Assembly (NCBI GenBank): GCA_016714605.1
Contig: JADKDL010000042.1
Coordinates: 1-37,243, forward strand
Direction: 5' to 3'
Source: Bacteroidales bacterium
GTDB taxonomy: Bacteria; Bacteroidota; Bacteroidia; Bacteroidales; UBA1715
DNA: 37,243 bases
Part shown: in pieces, positions 7,388 to 16,771 of the stretch
Numbering within the stretch: position 1 is the stretch's first letter
Layout: each line of letters starts with the position of its first letter
Position numbers and translations under genes: made by a program
Notes under the pieces: model-generated
Seen by the model: only the letters and a program-made list of their open reading frames with translations
What the model was told of the DNA's origin: nothing
The model's database searches: none

Positions 7388-7855
7388 ATGAGTATAGAAA
7401 AATTTATTGAAAGAGCTTTAGAATTGGCATCAGATAATGTTTCATCAGGAGGCGGACCTTTTGGGGCTGTAATAGTTAAAAATAATGTAACTATTGGCGA
7501 AGGAGTTAATCTTGTATTGCAAACCAATGATCCTACTGCTCATGCAGAGGTTGTTGCAATTAGAAATGCTTCAAAAAACGTTTCATCGTTTGATTTGTCG
7601 GGTTCAATTATTTTTTGTTCAAGTGAGCCTTGCCCTATGTGTTTGAGTGCTATATATTGGTCTAAAATTGATAGTATCTATTTTGCTAATGACAGAAGTG
7701 TAGCCGCTGACGCCGGGTTTCAAGATGAATTTATCTATCAAGAAATAGTAAGACCTCTTGCACTAAGACAAAAATCTATAATTAAAATTAATAATAGTAA
7801 TGCTCATTCACCTTTTAGAATGTGGAATGATAAAAGTGATAAAATGATGTATTAA
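7388..7855 (+). CDS. guaD: Guanine deaminase (cytidine-deaminase fold)
   Basis: The 155-residue protein matches the B. subtilis GuaD type, which hydrolyses guanine to xanthine and ammonia in purine salvage in the cytoplasm. Zinc and proton-transfer residues are present: His52 and Glu54 in 'NDPTAHAEV', Cys82 and Cys85 in 'EPCPMCLSAIYW'. GuaD-specific features follow: 'AADAGFQDEFIYQEI', and the C-terminal 'SPFRMWND' close to the GuaD 'LSPFQAW' motif. Length equals the family norm (156). The start at 7388 aligns with homologous N-termini, which makes the very short leader credible. A tRNA adenosine deaminase (TadA) would not carry these C-terminal features. Confidence 0.9.
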   Translation: MSIEKFIERALELASDNVSSGGGPFGAVIVKNNVTIGEGVNLVLQTNDPTAHAEVVAIRNASKNVSSFDLSGSIIFCSSEPCPMCLSAIYWSKIDSIYFANDRSVAADAGFQDEFIYQEIVRPLALRQKSIIKINNSNAHSPFRMWNDKSDKMMY

Positions 7856-7909
7856 TTTCCATTTTATATACTTATTTATTATTTTGCCTTAATTTTCATA
7901 CCCAAGACC

Positions 7910-9906
7910 ATGACTAGAAAAGTAAGTTTAAAAATTAAATTCAATTTGTTTTTAGTATTTCTATTACTAGGAGCAAGTTTCATACTCACAACCGTTTTTA
8001 TTGACATTCATAAAAAGTCTTTTTTATCTCTGTTGGAGAATGAATTTCAATATCAGATAAACGAACTTTCAACTTATTTAGATTTTCAAGATGAATTGAG
8101 GAAGGAAAGAAGAAAGAAAATAAATTTTGACGAAGATGTTTATGAGAGTTTCAAGAAACACACACATACCAAAAAAATTGATGGTAACGGTCAGATTATC
8201 GTTTTTAATAAAAAGGGCGACTTATTAATTCATTCTACTGACGAAGGTAAAAATGTAAGTCAGGAGTTTTATGTTAATAAAATTCTATCGTCAAATATTA
8301 AAGAAAATACTTTTCATTTCAAAGATTTAAAGGATTTTACCAATAAATATGCAATTTATAAATATCATGAAACATACGGTATCTATCTTTGTTTACTTGT
8401 AGATTGGAAAGTTGCAACAGCTCCGGTTACAAAAATGAGAACTGTTATACTTGTTTCTTTTCTAATAGCTTCTTTACTAATCATCATCTTTTTCAATCTG
8501 TTTTTTAAAAGCTTTCATACTTCAGTAATTTCTATATATAGAACTATGAAAAGCTTTGTAAATGCCGATTATTCGAATAAGATTAAGCTGGGAAATACCA
8601 AAGAATTTTATGAAATATCTACAGAATTAGATTCTTTTAAAAACTATTTGTTGCAAAATATAAATTTTGCACAGAATATTAGTAATGGTAAACTTGATTT
8701 GTCTTTTCAACCTATAAATAAAAATGATTTGCTTGGTTTGTCACTCATTAAGGTTAGAGACAATATGGGTTCGGCAAAAGAAGAGCAAGAAAGAAGAAAA
8801 ATTGAAGATGAAAAGCAAAATTGGTTGAATAAAGGATTGGCTAATTTTAGTGATTTATTACGGTTACACAATAGTGACTTAAAAAAACATAGTGATATAA
8901 TTGTACAAAATCTAGTTTCTTATATAGGAGCCAACCAAGGTGCGATTTTTATTGCCAATAAAGATGATGTTAATGCCACTTATTTGGAAATGATTTCGGC
9001 TTTTGCATATAATACTCTTAAATATATTCAAAAAAACATACCATTAGGTGAAGGTCTAGTTGGGACTTGTGCTATAGAAAAAAGAACTATATTCTTAAAA
9101 GAAATACCTGAAAATTACATTGAAATAACTTCCGGTTTAGGTTATGCAAATCCACGTTGTATCCTTATCGTTCCAATTAAAATGGAAGAGGAGATTTTAG
9201 GAGTTGTAGAGATTGCTTCTTTTAAAGTTTTTGAAAAACATGAAATTTATTTCGTAGAGAAAATAATGGAAAGTTTTGCATCAACATTATCATCAGCAAA
9301 AATAAATGCCCAAACAGCTAATCTATTGAAACGTTTTGAATTGCAAAACGAGCAAATGAAAAATCAGGAAGAAGAAATGCGTCAGAATATGGAGGAGCTA
9401 AATGCAATACAAGAAGATGCAGAAGCCCTGAAAATCGAATTGACAAGAGAAATTGATTTAATAGCTAATACGATTTTGATTTGTGAATATTTTCGAATGG
9501 CAAGGTGAAAGAGGTAAAAGCTAAATATGCTGAATTTCTTGGATACGATATAGAAGAGGTGTCGTCAGGAGATATTGATAATCATATTAAGATTGGGTTT
9601 TTAAAATATGACAAATCGCAATTTGAAATATTAGAACATGTTTGCGAAAACAATTCCGAACTTGTTATGAGAAATCTTTACAATATTGGTGGAAAAGAGG
9701 TTTATCTTGAAGAACGCTTTATTTTACTAAAAGATTACAGAGATAAGGGCTTGAAGATATTAATAATAGGTATCGATAAGACAGACAGTAAATTGAAAGA
9801 TGATGAAATAACTAATCTAATATTGAAAGAGCGAAATTTATATGATGAATTAAATAAAGCCAATGATACTATAAAAACACTTGAAAATAATTTAAGAAAT
9901 GGTTAA
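7910..9906 (+). CDS. Membrane sensor with periplasmic Cache-like, HAMP-like, GAF and PAS-like domains (apparent frameshift)
   Basis: Two frames, 7910-9508 and 9505-9906, are best read as one gene of about 665 residues. At 9490-9493 a run of four T should be five; restoring it joins 'LICEYF' to 'SNGKVKEVKAKYAEFLGYD', a recognisable PAS start. Residues 11-31 and about 178-200 are membrane segments, flanking a periplasmic Cache-like sensor. Residues 200-285 are HAMP-like, about 310-460 GAF ('GEGLVGTCAIEKRTIFLKEIP'), then a coiled coil with 'QNEQMKNQEEEMRQNMEEL', then PAS and a second coil. No kinase, cyclase or GGDEF output domain is visible, so it probably signals through a partner. It is transcribed towards the SusD-like gene 59 bp downstream. 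Confidence 0.75.
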
Positions 9907-9965
9907 GATTTTTTATTAATTTTTTCAAGTTGTAATATAATAGTTTAAATTTCAGTATGTAAGAA

Positions 9966-11438
9966 ATGAAAAGCATGATAATTAAAATACAATTAAATAA
10001 ATTTATTAGAGGTTTTATTTTTTATTCTAGCTTTTCTATTTTATCTCTTTTTTATTCATGTAATTCTGATTTTTTAGAATTAAAACCATCTCATTTACAA
10101 ATAGAAAAAGATGCACTTAATTCTGTTGAGTCGTTACAGACTGCTCTGAATGGCTGTTATAGTTTGCTTGGAAGTGAGTATTATTATGGAAGAAATCTTT
10201 TTTTAATCGCTGATTTATATGCTGATAATGCTCTGTTATCAATTAATAATACGGGCAGATATTCCACTGTTAATAATCAAACTGTTTTACCTACCGATGA
10301 AATTGTTACCGAACTATGGTATATCTGCTATGAATTAATACATAACACTAACAATATTTTAGCAGCAGTTGATAGTATAAAAGCTTCAGAAAAAGAAATA
10401 AACCAAATAAAAGGTGAAGCAAAAGTTTTACGAGCCTTGGCTTATTTTGATTTAATAAAAGTGTTCGCTCATCCTTATAAAACAGAAGCTTCTTCTGGTG
10501 TAAGTGGAGCTAATGGCAATGGTGGACATGCCGGAGTTCCGTTGGTATTAAGCACTTCCAAAACCGATACTTTATATAAACGAGAGTCTACAGAGACAAT
10601 TTTAAATTTTGTAATAAATGAATTACGCGCATCAGAAAGCCTCCTTACTCATGAATATATAGAGCCCAATAGATTTTCTAAAAATAGCACAAGGGCACTT
10701 TTGTATAAAGTTTATCATTATACAGGGAATTATACAAATTTATATAATGAAATGCGCTTTTTTATAAGAGAAAAATTATACACTTTGGTTGCTCATGAAA
10801 ATTATTTAGATAGTTGGCAGCAAGAGTACACCAATGAATCAGTGTTTTCTATTGCAGTAACCAAATCTGATTATAATGGAACTAACAGTTTAGGATATTT
10901 GTTTCTGAAATCTGGTTACAATGAGGTGGTTCCTAGCACCGACTTGGCAGAATTATTTGGCGAAGATTCCGATATAAGAAAACAGCTATTTGTAACTGGA
11001 AGCGAAATTAAAAAGTACCCCGGAAGAAAGGGTGTTGTTGGCTTAGACAATATTCCTGTTCTTAGATATTCTGATTTGATTTTGATGAATGCCGAAATGT
11101 ATTGTAAACTTACTATAGATAAACGAATAGCTGATAATTACTATGATTCTGCTAGATACTATCTTGATTTAATTAGATTTAGAGCAAATCCAAAAGCAAT
11201 ACCATCATTCGAGACCGGCGAGAAATTACTGTCAAAGATACAAACAGAACGTAGAAAAGAATTGTTGTTTGAAGGCGATCGGTTTTATAATCTAAAATTG
11301 AACATGTTTAGTTTTTCAAAATCAGATTGTCATTCAGGAAATTGCGAATTTAATTTTCCTGATAAGCGAGCTGCCTTGCCAATTCCGCAAAATGAATTGA
11401 ATGTAAATAAATTGATTGAGCAAAATTTTGAATATTAA
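9966..11438 (+). CDS. SusD/RagB-family outer-membrane lipoprotein without a SusC partner nearby
   Basis: This 490-residue protein has a signal with Cys32 in 'SLFYSC', followed by 'NSDFLELKP', the classic SusD start. TPR-like helices appear in 'EIVTELWYICYELIHNTNNI', 'IKGEAKVLRALAYFDLIK' and the C-terminal 'ILRYSDLILMNAEMYC' and 'RRKELLFEGDRFYNLK', which are strong SusD/RagB signatures. SusD lipoproteins form a lid on a SusC TonB-dependent porin and bind glycans or peptides at the surface. No SusC gene lies beside it; the only TonB receptor in the window, at 21514, belongs to another locus. Another possible start is ATG 9975. It is followed after 2 bp by a second lipoprotein gene. Confidence 0.92.
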   Translation: MKSMIIKIQLNKFIRGFIFYSSFSILSLFYSCNSDFLELKPSHLQIEKDALNSVESLQTALNGCYSLLGSEYYYGRNLFLIADLYADNALLSINNTGRYSTVNNQTVLPTDEIVTELWYICYELIHNTNNILAAVDSIKASEKEINQIKGEAKVLRALAYFDLIKVFAHPYKTEASSGVSGANGNGGHAGVPLVLSTSKTDTLYKRESTETILNFVINELRASESLLTHEYIEPNRFSKNSTRALLYKVYHYTGNYTNLYNEMRFFIREKLYTLVAHENYLDSWQQEYTNESVFSIAVTKSDYNGTNSLGYLFLKSGYNEVVPSTDLAELFGEDSDIRKQLFVTGSEIKKYPGRKGVVGLDNIPVLRYSDLILMNAEMYCKLTIDKRIADNYYDSARYYLDLIRFRANPKAIPSFETGEKLLSKIQTERRKELLFEGDRFYNLKLNMFSFSKSDCHSGNCEFNFPDKRAALPIPQNELNVNKLIEQNFEY

Positions 11439-11440
11439 TT

Positions 11441-12235
11441 ATGTATAGATTCCATATAAGCGTTTTTACCGGATTGATAATTCTCTGGATCACATGGTCA
11501 TGTAGTTCAATTAATGGTTATTATGATGGTGAATCTTTGTTTGAATTGCCAGAAAAGGAATTGTCGTTTGATTTTTATTACTATTCAGCAGATACTGTCG
11601 TGATTTATGTACCTGTGGATATTATAGCTAGTAATGAAGATTTATTGGCTCAAACAGTGCATTTTGAAGTAATTAATGATGATAGAAATGTTGTAATTAA
11701 TAAAAGTGGAACAGAAGATTTTGCTGCTCAATTTTATACTGATAGTATTGCTCTTAAAATATGTGTTTCTTCTTTAGAAATGGGTATTCTATATACTTTG
11801 AAAATAACATTAACAGATGAAAGCAGTTTAAGAATTTCAAAAAATTATTCATCATCAAAAATTTCTTTGATTAGACATGATTTTATTAGGTCTTTTGTGG
11901 GTGAATATTATTGTTATGAGCCTGAAAATCAAATTCAATATACTACGACTTTTTCTTACAAGAATGATTCTGTCATTGCAAATGAAAATTTTTGGGATTT
12001 TACAAGATATGGCGAAGTTGTACTTTATAAATTGGACAGAAAATCTTCAAAAGTTGAAATTTTAGCAGATAATGAGTGGATGGATTTTAAAGGATTAAGT
12101 TATAAAGTAAATGGTAGTGGAACATATAATACAAATGGTGATTTTGAACTACAATATAGCATTAAGGATATTAATAACGATTCAATTGTAGAATTGGGGA
12201 GACATTATTTTACAAAAAAGAAAACTAATCCTTAA
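11441..12235 (+). CDS. Lipoprotein paired with the SusD-like gene (DUF4843-like, uncertain)
   Basis: This 264-residue protein has a lipobox 'ITWSC' with Cys21. The N-terminal half ('ELSFDFYYYSADTVVIYVPVDIIA') resembles the DUF4843 lipoproteins that often follow SusD genes; this rests on weak pattern similarity. The C-terminal half has a lipocalin-like opening 'FVGEYYCYEP' and ends in a basic tail. It begins 2 bp after the SusD-like stop, so the two are almost certainly one transcript and probably one surface complex. It ends convergently with the next gene, overlapping it by 11 bp. Confidence 0.65.
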   Translation: MYRFHISVFTGLIILWITWSCSSINGYYDGESLFELPEKELSFDFYYYSADTVVIYVPVDIIASNEDLLAQTVHFEVINDDRNVVINKSGTEDFAAQFYTDSIALKICVSSLEMGILYTLKITLTDESSLRISKNYSSSKISLIRHDFIRSFVGEYYCYEPENQIQYTTTFSYKNDSVIANENFWDFTRYGEVVLYKLDRKSSKVEILADNEWMDFKGLSYKVNGSGTYNTNGDFELQYSIKDINNDSIVELGRHYFTKKKTNP

Positions 12236-14552
12236 CAAGTTTAATTCTAATTTCCTTTTTATCTTGTTTAAGAATAAGATAATACAATCCTTTTTTTAAA
12301 TTTTCGGTATTTATTGAGTTTTCAGATATTAATCCTTTTTGTATATATTGACCAATGTTGTTTACAATCTCGTATTCAGTATAGTTATCAGAGTTTGATA
12401 TAGTTGTATATAATTGACAAGGATTTGGAAAAGCAATATTTTCCTGTGCTTCGGTTTCTTTCTCTATAGAGACCCATTCAGGAGCTTGAATCGTTAAATT
12501 ATCAATACACCAACCCCAAGCCGAGGTAAAAGCATCGGAAAAAAGTCTAAATCTTATATATACATTGTCGCCTTTTCTTAATTGCTTATTTCCAAGCAAA
12601 TTTATTTTTCTTGGTCTAAATAAAGAATTATCTCCAATTGCAAGTGAACTGTTTCTGTTTTCAGGTGTTATGTTAGAATAGTAATGTTTGTACCAATCTA
12701 AATTCTCATTTGAATCATATCCCTCTTTTTCAAATGCATACCAGTTTATTCTATCTATTGAACCTTCTACAATTACATAGTCCCAAAAGCCGTAGTCATT
12801 AAATAATACACCAAATTCGCCCGGTTCTACAAGAACTACTTCATCAAAGGTGAGGTAGGCTTGTGTCTGTCTTAGTTTAATTGGAAATTTTAGAGTAGCA
12901 TTGGTAGAAACAGATTGTCTTTCAGCCATTGGGCTTATGTAAGGATGTTTGGAATGTAAAGCTCCGTCTGAAAATCCATTTTCAATACTTATGGTATATT
13001 CATTTAGATAAAAATCGTCAGTTTCTAATGCGTTAAAATCATTGAAATATGAATTTCTAACATCAGGAGTCATGCTAATTGGAATGAAATAGGGTCCTAA
13101 TTCAGACGTGTTGCCTGATTTGTCGGTACATATAATTTTATAAATAAAGTTGTTATTTTCTGCAAGATTTAGACTTTCTGTTGGTAAGTTAAGTTGGTAT
13201 TTGTCTGACATATAAGTTTCAAATATTGCTGTATCAAGTTTGTTTTGGTATTCATATACTAAAATAACTGAGTTTATCGCCACATCATCAGTAGCATTTA
13301 CCTTAAATACTATTGATGTATCTTTATCAAGAATTATTTGAATTACTTGGTGAGTAAATTCTGGACTTAGTGTATCATCGCCAAAAAAAACTTTAATTGT
13401 CTGAGAATTATCAGGATAACGGAAAATGCTGTCGTTTCCTTTAAATTCAAAATAGTATGATAGCTGTCTTTCAAACGGATATGTTGGTGCTTGAAATTGA
13501 TAATGTTGCTTTTCTGGTATAAACAACATTGTATCTGTTATCTTGTTTTTAAAATTATCTAAAGAATAATGAATTAAAATAGTTGTATCAAAAACAGAAT
13601 CGGTTTTTAATGTAATTGAAAGTGCTGAATCTATGTTGGTTATGTTTTTGCTTTTGGTGTGTTTAATGAAATAGTCGTTCCAACCCATATCGGCTAAAAT
13701 TCCTAGTAAAAGTCTATCAGGTGTTCTGTAAATTTCTTTCTCCGTGTCGCTGAAAGAAGGGGTGAGCAAGGCATGAGCAGAACCTGCTGGGTATGTATTT
13801 TCATCGAGGTGATAGATGCTTGAATTATCATCAAATTGTTTGGGAGCATACATTTTAGGTTTTACCCCTCCATTTGCCAAGAATGCATATTTTCCCGACC
13901 AATAAACAGAATCGGAAGTGAAAATAGAGAATAAACTATCTTTTGATATTTGGTTTATGTTTTTAGTAATTGATTTTTGCTTATTGGTTTGCAAAAAACT
14001 ATCATAAACCGACGGACTGATAGGTAGTGCTATTTGATTGGTGGTTTTATCGTATTCAAAACTGCCTAATAATCCAAGTCCATGGGCAATTTCATGTAAA
14101 AGAATAGTAATAAGATCTTGTTTTCCAATAGGGCAAGCTGTGTCTGACTTAATATACCAGTTTATGTTTTTATTAATGAAGATAATAATATCGGCATGGT
14201 TAGGATTATCTAGCTCTTTAGATAGGATTTTTTCTGCTAATGCCTTGGGGTAAAGGGTGTTTGGTAGTAAGGCGTTGTCAATATTTTCATAAAATAATGT
14301 AGGTTGAGCCGATGCTAATACGGTGTTATCTAAGGTATTCCAAAAAACATTGGTTGTTATTGGTATGTCGGAATATATATAGTCTTCCCAAATAACAAAA
14401 GCAGTATTAATAGCAGTTATTACAGAGTCTGGAACTCCGTAATAACTGGGTTTAAAAATATTCTGTGAAAAAGTTCTGATTGAAAGGAAACTAAAAAAAA
14501 ATAATATTAGAATTATTTTCCAATGCTGCCTTTTAAACGTAAGTATCTCCAA
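12225..14552 (-). CDS. T9SS-exported metalloprotease-like protein
   Basis: This is a 775-residue secreted protein. The signal peptide ends near 'IRTFSQ' (residue 30). Residues 35-300 form a metzincin-like domain with 'LLHEIAHGLGLLGSF' (His153, Glu154, His157 as expected zinc and catalytic residues). The third zinc ligand of the classic HExxHxxGxxH pattern is Gly here. The middle holds beta-rich repeats and a segment with 'IRFRLFSDAFTSAWGWCIDNL' (cut after 21 in the protein), a MAM/laminin-G-like pattern. The last 80 residues ('FPNPCQLYTTI', 'EIVNNIGQ', 'LKKGLYYLILK') are a type A T9SS sorting domain, so the protein is predicted to cross the outer membrane. It overlaps the manC-like gene by 20 bp. 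Confidence 0.85.
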   Translation of the reverse strand: MEILTFKRQHWKIILILFFFSFLSIRTFSQNIFKPSYYGVPDSVITAINTAFVIWEDYIYSDIPITTNVFWNTLDNTVLASAQPTLFYENIDNALLPNTLYPKALAEKILSKELDNPNHADIIIFINKNINWYIKSDTACPIGKQDLITILLHEIAHGLGLLGSFEYDKTTNQIALPISPSVYDSFLQTNKQKSITKNINQISKDSLFSIFTSDSVYWSGKYAFLANGGVKPKMYAPKQFDDNSSIYHLDENTYPAGSAHALLTPSFSDTEKEIYRTPDRLLLGILADMGWNDYFIKHTKSKNITNIDSALSITLKTDSVFDTTILIHYSLDNFKNKITDTMLFIPEKQHYQFQAPTYPFERQLSYYFEFKGNDSIFRYPDNSQTIKVFFGDDTLSPEFTHQVIQIILDKDTSIVFKVNATDDVAINSVILVYEYQNKLDTAIFETYMSDKYQLNLPTESLNLAENNNFIYKIICTDKSGNTSELGPYFIPISMTPDVRNSYFNDFNALETDDFYLNEYTISIENGFSDGALHSKHPYISPMAERQSVSTNATLKFPIKLRQTQAYLTFDEVVLVEPGEFGVLFNDYGFWDYVIVEGSIDRINWYAFEKEGYDSNENLDWYKHYYSNITPENRNSSLAIGDNSLFRPRKINLLGNKQLRKGDNVYIRFRLFSDAFTSAWGWCIDNLTIQAPEWVSIEKETEAQENIAFPNPCQLYTTISNSDNYTEYEIVNNIGQYIQKGLISENSINTENLKKGLYYLILKQDKKEIRIKLVKD

Positions 14553-15600
14553 GTTTTTGTTTTATATCATTTACAAATATTTTAATTTTCTGTTCATCTG
14601 TTTTTTTACAAATCAACAAACTCTGCTCAGAATCAACCACAATATAATCTTCAAGTCCTTGAACAACAATTATTTTATTGGCATTGCTTCTTACAATACT
14701 GTTTTTTGTGTCATAAAGGAAAACATTATCACCAATAACTGCATTTGTATGTTTGTCTTTATCTTTATTCTCATATAAAGAGCCCCAAGTGCCTAAATCA
14801 GACCAGCCAAAATCAGCTCTTAAAACATATACATTGTCGGCTTTTTCCATCACACCGTAATCTATTGATATACTTGGTGAATCTGAATATGTAGCATTTA
14901 TAAAGTCGCTTTCGCAAGAGAATTCAGAACTTTTTTGAAAAAGGTTATAAACATCAGGTAAAAAGTCTTGAAACGCTTTGTCTATTGATGCCAATGACCA
15001 AATGAATATTCCAGAATTCCAGTAAAACTCTCCACTTTCTAAGAAGAATTTTGCCATATCTAAATTTGGTTTCTCAGTGAATGTTTTTACTTTGTTTATG
15101 TCAGTAATAGATTTTTCTCCAAGTTGAATGTATCCATATCCGGTGTCAGGTCTAGTTGGTTGGATGCCGAGCGTGAGTAAAACATCATTGTTGGCAGCGT
15201 AGTCTAGTCCGTAATTTATAACTCTGTTAAACTCATTTTCATTTAGTATCAAATGGTCTGACGGAGCTACAATTATTTTTGCATTTTTATTTTTCTTGCC
15301 TATTATATAATTTGCATACATTATACATGGAGCTGTATTTCTTCTGAGTGGTTCGCAGAGAATTTGTTCTTCTTTGAGTTCAGGTATTTGCTCTAGAATT
15401 ATACTTTTATACGCCTCATTAGTAACTATATAGTAGTTTTCAATTGGACAAATAGCCCTGAAACGTTCAAACGTAAGTCTTATCAATGATTTTCCAATAC
15501 CGAGAATATCAATAAATTGTTTTGGGAAATTTGATTTACTTAAAGGCCAGAATCTGCTTCCTATGCCTCCTGCCATTATTACACAATAATTATTTTCCAT
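14533..15600 (-). CDS. manC: Mannose-1-phosphate guanylyltransferase
   Basis: The 355-residue enzyme makes GDP-mannose from mannose-1-phosphate and GTP, feeding surface glycan synthesis. The nucleotidyltransferase motif 'MAGGIGSRFWPLSKSNFPKQ' is near the N-terminus, with 'CEPLRRNTAPCIMYA', 'VAPSDHLI', 'KPNLDMAKFFLESGEFYWNSG' (in two parts) and 'IDYGVMEKADNVYVLRADFGWSDLGTW' (in parts), typical of the short monofunctional enzymes without an isomerase domain. Its 3' end overlaps the start of the metalloprotease-like gene by 20 bp, suggesting co-transcription and translational coupling. No clear promoter was seen upstream. Confidence 0.93.
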   Translation of the reverse strand: MENNYCVIMAGGIGSRFWPLSKSNFPKQFIDILGIGKSLIRLTFERFRAICPIENYYIVTNEAYKSIILEQIPELKEEQILCEPLRRNTAPCIMYANYIIGKKNKNAKIIVAPSDHLILNENEFNRVINYGLDYAANNDVLLTLGIQPTRPDTGYGYIQLGEKSITDINKVKTFTEKPNLDMAKFFLESGEFYWNSGIFIWSLASIDKAFQDFLPDVYNLFQKSSEFSCESDFINATYSDSPSISIDYGVMEKADNVYVLRADFGWSDLGTWGSLYENKDKDKHTNAVIGDNVFLYDTKNSIVRSNANKIIVVQGLEDYIVVDSEQSLLICKKTDEQKIKIFVNDIKQKLGDTYV

Positions 15601-15637
15601 TGATTAATTTTTTTTGAAATATAGAAATATTTGGTAA

Positions 15638-15678
15638 AATAAAAAAGAGACTTTCTAAAAGAAAGTCTCTTTTTTATT
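15638..15678 (-). terminator. Rho-independent terminator after queA
   Basis: A perfect 18-bp stem (15638-15655 with 15661-15678) encloses a 5-nt loop, with the core AGAGACTTTC/GAAAGTCTCT flanked by A and T runs. It lies 14 nt after the queA stop and ends the glyS-ftsX-DUF3098-truB-queA transcript. Confidence 0.93.
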
Positions 15679-15692
15679 ATTTAAACTTTAAT

Positions 15693-16742
15693 TTAAATAA
15701 TAAGCATTGCATCGCCATAGGTTCCGAAGCGATATTTTTCTTTAATAGCCACATTGTAAGCGTTTATCACTTTATCATAACCGCCAAATGCACAAACCAT
15801 CATAAGCAATGTAGAATATGACAGATGAAAGTTCGTTATCATTCTATTAGCTATAGTAAAATCATGAGGCGGGAAAATAAATTTGTTAGTCCATCCGTCA
15901 TAAGGTTTTACGTATCCGGTAGTAGAGACAGCAGTTTCTAAAGCTCTCATTGTAGTAGTACCACAAGCAAAAATATTGCTTTTCAATTCTTTGTGAGTGT
16001 TTATAACCTCAGTTGTTTCGAGGCTTATTGTCATTCTTTCAGAATCCATTTTGTGTTTAGTCAAATCTTCAACATCAACGGTTCTGAAGCTTCCCATACC
16101 CATGTGAAGTGTGAGGTAAGCAAATTCTACACCCTTAATCTCTAGTCTTTTAAGTAGTTCTCTGCTGAAGTGCATTCCAGCAGCAGGTACTGCAACCGCA
16201 CCTTCGTGCTTAGCGAAAATTGTTTGATACCGTTCTTTGTCTTCGGGCACAACTTCGCGATTGATAAAGCGAGGTAGGGGAGTTTCACCCATGTCAAAGA
16301 GTGTCTTTTTAAACTCTTCATGTGTTCCGTCAAATAAAAATCTAAGTGTTCTTCCGCGAGAAGTCGTGTTGTCAATAACCTCTGCAACGAGTTCGTCATC
16401 TTTACCAAAGTAAAGCTTGTTCCCAATTCTAATTTTTCGAGCAGGGTCAACCAATACATCCCAAAGACGTTGTTCTCTATTTAATTCTCTGAGCAGAAAA
16501 ACTTCAATCTTAGCGCCTGTTCTTTCTTTGTTGCCGTAAAGGCGAGCCGGAAATACTTTAGTATCGTTAAGAATCAATACATCTTTTTCTTCAAAATAAT
16601 CAATTATTTCTTTGAAAACCTTGTGTTCAATCTGACCGGTGTTTTTGTTTAATACTAGAAGTCTTGATTCATCTCTGTTTTGTGTTGGATGAGCTGCAAT
16701 CAGGTCTTCTGAAATTTTAAGTTTGAATTGAGATAACTTCAT
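15693..16742 (-). CDS. queA: S-adenosylmethionine:tRNA ribosyltransferase-isomerase
   Basis: The 349-residue QueA transfers and isomerises the ribosyl part of SAM onto 7-aminomethyl-deazaguanine at the wobble position of certain tRNAs, giving epoxyqueuosine. Visible family features are 'IAAHPTQNRDESRLLVL' at the N-terminus, 'VLILNDTKVFPARLYG', 'HEGAVAVPAAGMHFSREL', 'LTLHMGMGSFRTV' and the C-terminal 'NFHLSYSTLLMMVCAFGG'. Length is normal. It starts 29 bp after truB, and both modify tRNA; a strong terminator follows. Confidence 0.96.
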   Translation of the reverse strand: MKLSQFKLKISEDLIAAHPTQNRDESRLLVLNKNTGQIEHKVFKEIIDYFEEKDVLILNDTKVFPARLYGNKERTGAKIEVFLLRELNREQRLWDVLVDPARKIRIGNKLYFGKDDELVAEVIDNTTSRGRTLRFLFDGTHEEFKKTLFDMGETPLPRFINREVVPEDKERYQTIFAKHEGAVAVPAAGMHFSRELLKRLEIKGVEFAYLTLHMGMGSFRTVDVEDLTKHKMDSERMTISLETTEVINTHKELKSNIFACGTTTMRALETAVSTTGYVKPYDGWTNKFIFPPHDFTIANRMITNFHLSYSTLLMMVCAFGGYDKVINAYNVAIKEKYRFGTYGDAMLII

Positions 16743-16771
16743 TTCGATTATGTTAAATAAATCTAATTTTG

